A stretch of DNA of 32,205 nucleotides, taken from Mitosporidium daphniae (lineage: Eukaryota > Microsporidia). Below, piece after piece: positions 22,098-29,922 of this stretch. A program made the translations under genes and the position numbers. Where the stretch lies: the NCBI RefSeq assembly GCF_000760515.2, contig NW_013546290.1, positions 1 to 32,205 on the forward strand. Direction: 5' to 3'. Within the stretch, counting starts at the first letter, position 1, and each line of letters starts with the position of its first letter. A model generated the notes under the pieces. That model did not search any database and was not told the DNA's origin. It saw only the letters and a list, made by a program, of their open reading frames with translations.

Positions 22098-23885
22098 TTA
22101 ATATAGACTTAGGAGGGTTGTGCAGATACGTACCCTATCAAAAGCATCCTCTGCAGGCTCGCCCGCAAAGGATGGGACAAAACAGAGCATCGAAATTGTC
22201 TCCAAGTGTGTACATAGAATGGGCCTGATATGTGCAGCGAATCTCTTAAAAAGCTCAAGTATTCTCAAAAGCTGACGAGACAGCTCAAGTTGAACATCTG
22301 GCACTTCAATGGGGATAAGGTTGTCTTTCTTGACGCGAACATCGGCCAGCTGGATATTCTGAATTTGGGAATGCAACGAGCAGAAATGGCGGGCCAGATC
22401 GTCGGATGAAGGAAACTCCTGATCACAATCCCCCCATTTGCATCTATTTCCACCGGCGTGGGTAGAAAAGAAATGGTCATCGATTCCGAAAAGAGAACTA
22501 TAGGTACAGTTATGCCATTGGCAAAAAATCGGCTTCAGGTTTTGAATGCAGTTGGGAAACACTTGGCGTATTAGAGGAATTAGGTCGGTAATGGAGAGGG
22601 CCGGCTCATTATTGTGCGGCAGCCAGGACAGATACTGGGAATATACGGATTTTAGCGAAATCGTAGCCTCTTTTTCGGTGGCATTGACTGCTTTATGTGA
22701 TTCATATGAAAGCGATAGGTATTTCAATGCCAGTTGAGATTGCGAAAGCTGAATCGAGCCCGATTGCGACGGCACCGTGTGAGAGCACTGCGACGCTTTG
22801 ACACATGGCACCACTGCGCACAAATACAAGTGCAATGTGGTATCAAATAAATGGCTTAAAAGAGCTTCTGAAAAGCCAGCTTCGTTTGCAGAATTTTCTA
22901 ATAACATCTGGATGAAAAACAGAGCCGTGATCCTTTCAATGGGGTTCTTGCTCGACGAGATAGCAATGTAAGAGGACCGCTCAAGCATCGATGCAATCTG
23001 CTGCTTGGAAAGCATGTTGCTTTTGATAAAATCGGGTTTGAAGCATCTTACCGCATATACCCAGGCTAGTTCTGACGAGTTCAAGATAATTGACGTCAGG
23101 CAGCTGATAAATGGCAAAGAGCTGTAAACTTTGGTACAAGACACCAGCTCCAACACAATTAGCGAAAGAGAGGCAAGTGGCTGAGGCGACAATCCAAGGG
23201 CTTCCCAGCATTGCAGTAATGGCCTAGAATCTTTCTCTACCAATGATGACACCAGCACGATGGACCGGTTTGCAAAGGATGACAAATAGGACACGTGCCC
23301 AGATCTCGCCAGATTGAGAAAGATAACCAAGATTTGGGTATATCTCAGCAAGGCCCACGAGCAAAAGCCTCTGATGGACGGTTCGGCCCGCATTGCAAAA
23401 TAATACGAAGATGGCGTGGAAAGCTCGCATATCAAGTCTTTCAAACCAGAAACAGCGGATTCCGGATTTTCAAGCAATACCCCGATCATCTTGAAAAAGG
23501 GAAACGCGTGATACGATATTCGAGAAACCAGCTCATCGGAAGGAAACGTCTGCTCGGACAGCAGCTTTTGGTACTCCTCCAGGATGAGCGTGTTTTTAAA
23601 TTGCGCAGATTGGATTGCAGATGTTGAAAGATTGCGCTTTTTTAGGTCGGATGGCTCAAATTTTTTTAGGTCTCCCAAAACAGATGTAATTAAAGATATC
23701 CTTCCTAGCGCCCAATTAATTTCGGTTGAAATGCCGCACTCAAGTGCACGTTTGAGCATGGCGCAGTTTGATTTGAAGAGGGCTAGCGGGCATTTTCGCA
23801 AAATTGTCTTCAAAGACGGGATCGATTTGGGGTTGGCCTTTCTAAATTCAACATCACCCTCCTGTGCAGCATTACAGACGAGCAT
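22098..23885 (-). CDS. RSC9/ARID2-like chromatin remodelling subunit with C2H2 fingers
   Basis: Probable subunit of a SWI/SNF-class (RSC/PBAF) remodeller in the nucleus. An N-terminal segment, MLKRALECGISTEINWALGRIS, resembles the start of the RSC9 armadillo-like helical region (LRSG...EVDWALN). The C-terminal region has two putative C2H2 fingers, about residues 455-505, CQWHNC...H and CKWGDCDQEFPSSDDLARH...H, as in RSC9/ARID2. The ARID and RFX domains are not seen. 595 residues without an intron. The assignment rests on these two regions, so an unrelated helical zinc-finger protein remains possible. Divergent from PTC7, with 57 bp between starts. Confidence 0.55.
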   Translation of the reverse strand: MLVCNAAQEGDVEFRKANPKSIPSLKTILRKCPLALFKSNCAMLKRALECGISTEINWALGRISLITSVLGDLKKFEPSDLKKRNLSTSAIQSAQFKNTLILEEYQKLLSEQTFPSDELVSRISYHAFPFFKMIGVLLENPESAVSGLKDLICELSTPSSYYFAMRAEPSIRGFCSWALLRYTQILVIFLNLARSGHVSYLSSFANRSIVLVSSLVEKDSRPLLQCWEALGLSPQPLASLSLIVLELVSCTKVYSSLPFISCLTSIILNSSELAWVYAVRCFKPDFIKSNMLSKQQIASMLERSSYIAISSSKNPIERITALFFIQMLLENSANEAGFSEALLSHLFDTTLHLYLCAVVPCVKASQCSHTVPSQSGSIQLSQSQLALKYLSLSYESHKAVNATEKEATISLKSVYSQYLSWLPHNNEPALSITDLIPLIRQVFPNCIQNLKPIFCQWHNCTYSSLFGIDDHFFSTHAGGNRCKWGDCDQEFPSSDDLARHFCSLHSQIQNIQLADVRVKKDNLIPIEVPDVQLELSRQLLRILELFKRFAAHIRPILCTHLETISMLCFVPSFAGEPAEDAFDRVRICTTLLSLY

Positions 23886-23914
23886 GTGAAATTCTTGGGT
23901 TGCACTGAATTTGA

Positions 23915-23942
23915 TTAAATTTTAATCCTTTAAATTTTAATT
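23915..23942. promoter_or_regulatory. Duplicated AAATTT-core box between divergent starts
   Basis: The 12-mer TTAAATTTTAAT occurs twice, at 23915-23926 and 23930-23941, in the 57-bp gap between the RSC9-like gene and PTC7. The second copy abuts the PTC7 ATG. The same 12-mer overlaps the ATG5 start (28316-28327). Near matches sit by the synthase (11984) and ALY (22071) starts. The core is a palindrome, so one box could serve both directions. A role as core promoter is inferred. Confidence 0.5.
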
Positions 23943-25088
23943 ATGGATTTTAGAGCCTTTATTCGTACCTCCCTATATCCGTTCAGGGGCGCCATATCGT
24001 CATTGTTTTTCTACCCGGGGGCAAAATCACACTCCAATCACAAATACAAATGCATTCGCAGCCATTCTTTTCTTAGATCATCTCCTGTTGAATGTCCAAT
24101 AAAATTTGCCTATTTCATCCCCGATTCTCAAACCTCGTCCTCGAAAGGGTCCTATGACGGTTCCTCATCATCCAAAGACGCCTTTCCGTTGAACGATAGA
24201 GATTGTGCACCAAGTGGGACCGTCTCCTCTTCAGAGAGCTCTAAATTATCATTTATCTATGGATCTAGTAGCTGGCCACATCACCATCCAGAAAAGGGCT
24301 TAGTTAAGCCGACCGAGCAATGCAATTCCTACGGGTCCGGAGATGATGCTTTCTTGGCAACAAGGAGCCTTTTGGCAGTTGCCGATGGCGTTGGGGGCTG
24401 GGCCGCCGTGCCGGGAGCAAATGCAGCCGCATACGCGCGGTCACTTTTGCATGCACTGTACCAATTTCTGATAAAAACGGACCTTTCCGCCATACCTTCA
24501 GCCGGCCCGGCCCAGCTTCTTTACGAGTCTGTTGACAAAGCCTGTTTGCAGGTTCGTCACATCCTCGGCTCTTCTACGCTGTCTTTTGCTCTTTTACTTC
24601 GAGAAGATCTTTTGTGTCTGTTCAATCTTGGAGATTCAGGTATCATTCTGATGCGAGAAGGAAAGTGTTTGTTCCGCTCGTCTCCCCAGTGTTACCAGTA
24701 TAACACTCCATACCAACTCGGACCTAAAAGCAAAACTCGGCCTTCAGATGGCATTGTAAAATTGATTGCGCCAAAGCCGGGCGATATCGTTCTGCTGGCA
24801 ACAGATGGGCTATTCGACAACATGGAAGAAGCAGAAATCGTCAACAGGCTTTCCCTGCTCTCCACGGACATATCCAGCGGGGCAATCCAAAAGAGCCAAA
24901 TTGGGTCTTCCCTGGCCGCCTCAAGTGCTCAGCTGCTATCCAAAGCGAGAATGTCGTTTTTAACATCTCCAGGCTTGAAAAACAGGCCTGCCGTATCAAC
25001 CCGGAGATTCCAATCAGGCAAGCCGGACGATATCATCATCTTGATTGGATTGATTGCCGATCAGTCCTTCACTGCCTCCTGTACATAA
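23943..25088 (+). CDS. PTC7: PP2C-type protein phosphatase PTC7, mitochondrial
   Basis: Mn/Mg-dependent Ser/Thr phosphatase; yeast Ptc7 activates coenzyme Q synthesis by dephosphorylating Coq7. The N terminus (MDFRAFIRTSLYPFRGAISS) has Arg and hydrophobic residues as in a mitochondrial presequence. Motifs in order: GDDA (133-136), ADGVGGW (147-153), GSSTLSFALL, NLGDSG (228-233), QYNTPYQL, ATDGLFDN (286-293) and KPDDI. The metal-binding Asp residues are kept. 381 residues, no intron, near the family size. A Ser-rich linker separates the presequence from the domain. The start codon directly follows the duplicated AT box. Confidence 0.92.
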   Translation: MDFRAFIRTSLYPFRGAISSLFFYPGAKSHSNHKYKCIRSHSFLRSSPVECPIKFAYFIPDSQTSSSKGSYDGSSSSKDAFPLNDRDCAPSGTVSSSESSKLSFIYGSSSWPHHHPEKGLVKPTEQCNSYGSGDDAFLATRSLLAVADGVGGWAAVPGANAAAYARSLLHALYQFLIKTDLSAIPSAGPAQLLYESVDKACLQVRHILGSSTLSFALLLREDLLCLFNLGDSGIILMREGKCLFRSSPQCYQYNTPYQLGPKSKTRPSDGIVKLIAPKPGDIVLLATDGLFDNMEEAEIVNRLSLLSTDISSGAIQKSQIGSSLAASSAQLLSKARMSFLTSPGLKNRPAVSTRRFQSGKPDDIIILIGLIADQSFTASCT

Positions 25089-25391
25089 ATAGTAAATTTA
25101 AAATTTCAAAATATTGGTGCGCATCCTACATTAGGACTTGTCGCGGCGAAGCCGATCGAGCGGCTCGTGATCGGGTCTCAAGGCAACCCTGGGAACGCTG
25201 GCGTGTTTGAACGGCCCAAAAAGGTCCAACATCACAGGGCTGCTCTGTTGGAAATCAAGTCAAACAATAACACCTATCCTATTGGTGCAATTGCAACTGA
25301 CTTAGTAAGCCTTTTTTTTTGGAAATTCCATTTGTATCACCTCGCCTCGCGCCGCCCATATATTCCTTCTTATTCGACAATCCTCTCTTCA
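25089..25391 (+). other. Gap before orphan gene; open frame without ATG
   Basis: 303 bases contain no ATG in any plus-strand frame. The frame of the downstream gene is open back to the stop near 25089, so translation could in principle begin at a near-cognate codon such as the GTG at 25167. A short segment, RAALLEI, recalls the RAALGDI start of B-type cyclins, but no cyclin box follows. The stretch includes an AAATTT-like box near 25094-25106 and an imperfect palindrome (25152-25174). Confidence 0.35.
25152..25174. repeat. Imperfect inverted repeat
   Basis: The arms CCGAT-CGAGC and GCTCG-ATCGG are complementary over ten bases, with a one-base centre and a two-base TG bulge in the right arm. 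It lies in an unusually GC-rich patch upstream of the orphan gene. It could form a hairpin in a 5' UTR or bind a dimeric protein. Confidence 0.55.
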
Positions 25392-26711
25392 ATGTTTCTG
25401 CAGACAGCAACGGCGAGAGATGAGCTTGAGTTCAGCCTGCTGGACACCCTTGCAGAGGTGACACTTGAAAGCATTACAACCGGACATGGTCCATCACATA
25501 GAACCGGAAACATTGGTCAAGAAAGCCTCTTTGCGCCCAATTTTGCTCATACCAAGGGCGAAAGGTTTGTTAACGTATCTGAACTTATTGGCTTAAGAAT
25601 ACCCGGTCTCATCTTGCCCTCTCCCGTTATTTTTTCTCAAAAGCGAGAAAATCTGGATTCTCAACTTACCTTGCCGGCCCGCGAGAAAATACCGCCTATG
25701 CAGCGAAACCGAAAACCATCTCCTTTGCGAACGATTCTTCCGAAATATTCGCCAAACACCGATCCTTCCGAACTCTATATTGCATCATCCAGGTCCAGCT
25801 CGATAGGGCCTCAAAGTACAACTGCTCTGTGGTTATTAAATGGCCCGTCGCCACAAACACACGCAGCACCGAGCCAGCCAAAAAGGAAGGGGTCTTTATG
25901 CATCACTCCTACGCATTCGAATACAACTATCGCGACGTCGCCATTATCATCGAGCCAGCCAGAAGAACCCACGCCTTTTTCTTGTATACAAACATTTCAT
26001 AGCTCGTTATCAACGGCCCTAACGGTCCCATCAAGGGCATTGCCCGAAATTCTGGCGTCAACAGCCACTCCAAACACCAGCTTGCAGCGTTCAAATGTAT
26101 TCCCACCGAAATCGACTGCCCCATCTGTTGGTAGCAACACAAAACTTCAAACCGCATCATTCCCTCTTATTCCGACTACAAAATCAAATACGATCAAAAA
26201 AAATACGGGATTCAAAAGAGGTAGGCTGGATGTGGTGTCCTATTCAGCCGGCGAGTTGTTTGACCCAAACGGAGCCTCAAAAGCAGCACCCTCGCACTGG
26301 TCCGATACAAAAGTTACGAGGAAAAACAAGTTTTATTTGAAAGACCTGTTTGAGCGACTGAGGGTGTCGCTTTCGTTGCCCTGCTCGCACAGGTATAAGA
26401 AATGTGATATACTCTCCAAAGCCATAGATAAGATTGAAAATTTGAAAGAAAAAAAGAAAAAGTTCATCAGATCAATCAAGACATTTTCCAAAAGCCTCTT
26501 CAAAGGCAAGGGCTCCTCAAAATCTAAAGGGCCATCTGAAAATCCAGCAGAACATCCGGCTTCTTCCGCTCCACAGGAAAATCTTTCAACCTCAAAGGCC
26601 CCTGGAAGCCCCAAATCGCCCACAACCTCTGGCGATTGTGTCGACAAAAAGAAGGGCATGGACACAAGCAGCACCGAGGACATACGCTTTTCATTTGAGC
26701 ACTTTATATAG
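25392..26711 (+). CDS. Orphan Ser/Thr/Pro-rich protein with basic C terminus
   Basis: I do not recognise this protein. From the first ATG (25392) it is 439 residues, single exon. The first 130 residues look partly ordered (LEFSLLDTLAEVTLESI, FVNVSELIGLRIPGLILPSPV). The middle is disordered and rich in Ser, Thr and Pro. About residues 310-390 are basic (FKRGRLDVVSYSAGELFDPNG, FYLKDLFERLRVSLSLP, IENLKEKKKKFIRSIKTFSK) with a likely helix. The frame is open another 100 codons upstream without an ATG. No transmembrane segment or signal peptide is evident. It ends 25 bp from the convergent UTP7 stop. Confidence 0.6.
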   Translation: MFLQTATARDELEFSLLDTLAEVTLESITTGHGPSHRTGNIGQESLFAPNFAHTKGERFVNVSELIGLRIPGLILPSPVIFSQKRENLDSQLTLPAREKIPPMQRNRKPSPLRTILPKYSPNTDPSELYIASSRSSSIGPQSTTALWLLNGPSPQTHAAPSQPKRKGSLCITPTHSNTTIATSPLSSSQPEEPTPFSCIQTFHSSLSTALTVPSRALPEILASTATPNTSLQRSNVFPPKSTAPSVGSNTKLQTASFPLIPTTKSNTIKKNTGFKRGRLDVVSYSAGELFDPNGASKAAPSHWSDTKVTRKNKFYLKDLFERLRVSLSLPCSHRYKKCDILSKAIDKIENLKEKKKKFIRSIKTFSKSLFKGKGSSKSKGPSENPAEHPASSAPQENLSTSKAPGSPKSPTTSGDCVDKKKGMDTSSTEDIRFSFEHFI

Positions 26712-26736
26712 TATTTTATTAAGAATAAATTATCGG

Positions 26737-28290
26737 TCATCGAGATCTTTTAAACCGGTCAAGAATGGGCATTCCGTGGATCGATGAAGATGCCTGTGCA
26801 TTCAAGGCCTCTTGCTGTTCAATCTTCTCCTTTATAAGCTGCTTTTTGGCATCAAGGACATTTTTCTGTTTGTTGAGATACTTGTTTACTCCCCTCTTTT
26901 TTCTAAACTCCCTCTTAGTGGCAAGCTGTTCTTCCGTAAGATCCCGATCGGCCGGGTTAATGCTAATGGTGCGATCTTTTCTAAGTTGGCCAATGGACTC
27001 CGTGTTGAGAGAGATCATATCAGGCTGGAGTTTCTCTAAAAGTTGCTTGATTTCTCCCTCTTGACGTTGCCGTTTATTTTCGAACGGATTTATCTCCATG
27101 CTATCAAAGTAGGCCTCTCCGGCTCCCGGGACCAATATACTATCAATGCCACTTGAATGGGACACACAAAGGACATCGTCGAATGGGCAAAATGTTGCCT
27201 TATGGACAGGAGATCCTTTAACGACATGCTTCATATATGGCTTGGATTGCTTTTCTTTCCAGCTATCCTTCCATATCTAGGAATGTTAAAAAACATCAAT
27301 TACCAGGACCGAGGATCCAAACGTTGCCGTAAGCAGCCCTGTCTGTGAGATTCCAAGACTTGTTGGGGAGAGCGGAGTTTTATATTCCTCAAGCAGCTTG
27401 TATGTTCTCAAATCCCATAGCTTAACCGTGGTATCTGCAGATGATGTAGCCATCACGGTTCCTCCTTGGTTGATGGCAATCGATGAGATCGGACCTTTCC
27501 CGCAAAGCATCTTGACAAGCGGTCCATTTGTAGATGGACACCAAAAGGTTACCGTTCCAGAAGCATGTCCAAGGTGCATAATTGCGCTACTTGGATTTTG
27601 TGTTAGCGCTTGAATGGGTCCTAATTTGGTAGGCCATTCTGCAGCTATTTTCCCGGTCGAAATGTCTTGATATCTGATAATTCCTGACCGGCTTCCGGAA
27701 ACAAGAAGTAAATGATAAGGCAAAAAATCAAGACACGTAGCATCGGTGTGTTCCTTCAGAGAATGAACTTCAACTCCACTCGAATTGTAAAGAAAAACCT
27801 GCTTCTTTTGTGCAGCAGCAAGCAAATTCTCATTATGAAGCCATCTGGGGTTAATGTTAAACACAAGCATACTTTATATCGTAAATCGGCTCTTCAACAT
27901 TGATCTCACATACCAGTTTTCCCTGCTTCCAATCAAAAGCTGCAATGTGTCCGGTCGACCCTCCTATGGCCAAATAACGGCCATTTCTAGTATAACTGGT
28001 AGAATAGGGGCCATCATTTAGGGCTAAATTAAATGCCTATGCTTAGAAGCAAAATTGGATACCTTATAAGATGCTGAGATGGGAACTTCTTGCTTAATCT
28101 CGTGTTGCGTAACTTTAATACTATCCTCAAAGGGTCCTTCTACTTGGATAAATCCAGCACGCGGTGGCTGAAGATATTCTTGAAGCTTTTTCTTGAGAAA
28201 AGTGGCCTCCGATAGCTGCTGCTGTGACCTTTTGAGGATACTCTTGACCTTTTTGTCTTTGACTTGGCGAATTTCCTTTGAAGAAAGCAT
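26737..28290 (-). CDS. UTP7: U3 snoRNP-associated protein UTP7 (WDR46)
   Basis: Component of the small-subunit processome for 18S rRNA. The signature LNDGPYSTSYTRNGRYLAIGG and GHIAAFDWKQGKL matches Utp7 (LDFGPYNIDYTRNGRHLAIAG). A WD40 propeller follows (LAAAQKKQVFLY, SGSRSGIIRYQDI, LGHASGTVTFW, TVKLWDL). The C-terminal BING4CT domain includes PYMKH, the segment HSSGIDSILVPGAGEAYFDS and NPFENKRQRQE. Introns on the minus strand: 28037-28062, 27845-27872 and 27277-27303 (26-28 nt). The joined frame is 490 residues. Divergent from ATG5, with only 35 bp between the start codons. Confidence 0.95.
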
Positions 28291-28325
28291 TGAAATAAAA
28301 ATAAATCCTCAAAGTTTAAATTTTA

Positions 28326-29318
28326 ATGACAAATAGCATCCCATTTGAACCTCCGAATTCCGTCCACTTTTCAATTCAATTTGACTTTTCCAGATTACAT
28401 TACATATACAGGGGGTCCGTTGTAGACATCCCTACTCTTTCGGTATATCTTTAAAAATTGACATTTAGCTTAGACAAATATCTCGCCGTGTTCTGTGGAT
28501 TGATTTATTTGGTGATATTTTACTTCACATCCAAAAAAATTGCTATAAGGGAAAAGAATTTCTCCTTTCTCAGTGCGATGTTGAGGAAAACCATTTCTCT
28601 ACAATCCGGGAGATCCATTTTAAACCTCAAAACCCATTGAAGCTCTGGGCTTTGACGGTCAACAGCAAAAGAGAGGATCGCCTGCTACTTGTCCCTTGGT
28701 AATATAACATGCTGTTGATAACCCCGTCTGATAGGCATCTAGAGACTTCCATTACATTTGGCATGCTTCAGATGAGCTCAATACTTCTTTACGTGGTCAA
28801 CACCAAATCAATGGACTCATTGCCCCCATCACTGACCGGGCAGTATATAAGTGCTTGTGAAGTTTATGGAAGAAATGTAAAATACAATCGTCTCAAACAG
28901 GTATGGCGCCATCGATTCCATATCGATTTAGTCTATTTTTCTTTTGACGGGAAATACAAAACCATTGGATTGCCTATCCTCAGATGAAGTGGATAGCATA
29001 TTGTACGACGAGGAGCTTTCTTTATTGAAACTAAACTCCCGTTCTATAAAAGCGATCCCAATCAGAATATACACCGAAAATGACAGTCTGTTCCATTGCC
29101 ATCAAACATTTGCTGCTGCTTCATCGTGTGAAATCGAAAATAGCACAGAAATTAGATGCGACTTAAACGATGATCATTTCGAAAAGATTTCTCGGTTTAT
29201 TAGAAGGCTTAAGGACATTGACTCCTTTGAACTATTGGGATTACTTGAAAAAGAAAGTGTTGAAGGGCTTTTCCTGACGTTTTTAGTGCAAGCTAATGGG
29301 GCGTTTTTAATAAACTAA
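28326..29318 (+). CDS. ATG5: Autophagy protein ATG5
   Basis: Conjugated to Atg12; with Atg16 it promotes Atg8 lipidation on the phagophore. Identification is by alignment to yeast Atg5 as I remember it: YRGSVV at the N terminus, a central DSLPP, then LKQSIFLLTGNTKPLDCLS against WKQVCFILNGSSKAIMSLS, and later KAIPIRIY against RHIPLII/IPFRIY. Lys170 (codon 28895-28897) aligns with the acceptor Lys149 of yeast. Introns: 28443-28468 (26 nt), 28699-28734 (36 nt) and 28901-28931 (31 nt). The joined frame is 299 residues; yeast has 294. The ATG overlaps a TTAAATTTTAAT box. The 3' end overlaps the convergent APC10 by 12 bases. N-terminal similarity is low, so confidence is moderate. Confidence 0.68.
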
Positions 29319-29902
29319 GCTAAATATCACTGCCGATTGATACCTGACGGGCAATCCGATTACTCTAACCCGACGAATTCTAGAGTCCTTCCCCTCCATG
29401 TAGTTTGAGTTGATTTGTATTGAAAGGACATGGGCAATAATGGGGCTAGCCAGTAAGAGAAATAAGAATGTCAAACCCTTCGGAATCGTCCTCCAGAGGA
29501 ATTATCATTTCTCCATTGGGATTGTCTAGCTCAATCAAATGGAGCTCCTGGCAATAAAAACTTCAAGCGCATACCTGCTGTTCATGACGCAGTAGACCTG
29601 CACGGATGCTGAGCTCAAAGGGCGTGTAGCTTTCATCTGCGGACATATCGGCATATATTTCAAGTCGCTTAGCTGGAAAGAAAGCTACTAGCTACCTTTA
29701 GCATACAAAGTTCCGGCAGGATTATCGTGATTTGGTGGGGTAGTGTTCCATCGGATCTAATATGAAAGGGGATCGTGAAATACTGCCAGAATGTATCTAT
29801 CGATTGGTCTTGGAGAAAGGCAACTTCATGGCCCAATTTATTGGACGATGAGAGCCACACGCATTGGGGGCCAATTTCAATAAATTGCGGTGGTAGCTCC
29901 AT
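29307..29902 (-). CDS. DOC1: Anaphase-promoting complex subunit 10 (DOC1)
   Basis: Processivity subunit of the APC/C ubiquitin ligase that helps bind degron substrates. The DOC domain reads IEIGPQCVWLSSSNKLGHEVAFLQDQ, then DTFWQSDGTLPHQITI, LEIYADMSADESYTPFELSIRAG, ELHLIELDNPNG and ILSIQIN-like/MEGKDSRIRRVRV. This matches Apc10 throughout (AVWSLSSCKPGFGVDQL, TYWQSDGSQPH, DYKSDESYTPSKISVRVG). Introns on the minus strand: 29757-29783, 29668-29695, 29548-29574 and 29446-29476. The joined frame is 160 residues. The first intron is a multiple of three without a stop. The ATG at 29902 is the only one near the domain start. The C-terminal IR tail is not seen; an extra 24-nt intron before the stop is possible and would not change the end. 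Confidence 0.88.
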
Positions 29903-29922
29903 TTTTAAAAATTCTGCGCACC

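Noticed and set aside
25304..25403. A 100-nt intron with a GTAAGC donor in front of the orphan gene
   Set aside because: It would be three times longer than any other intron here, and the upstream exon has no ATG in any frame.
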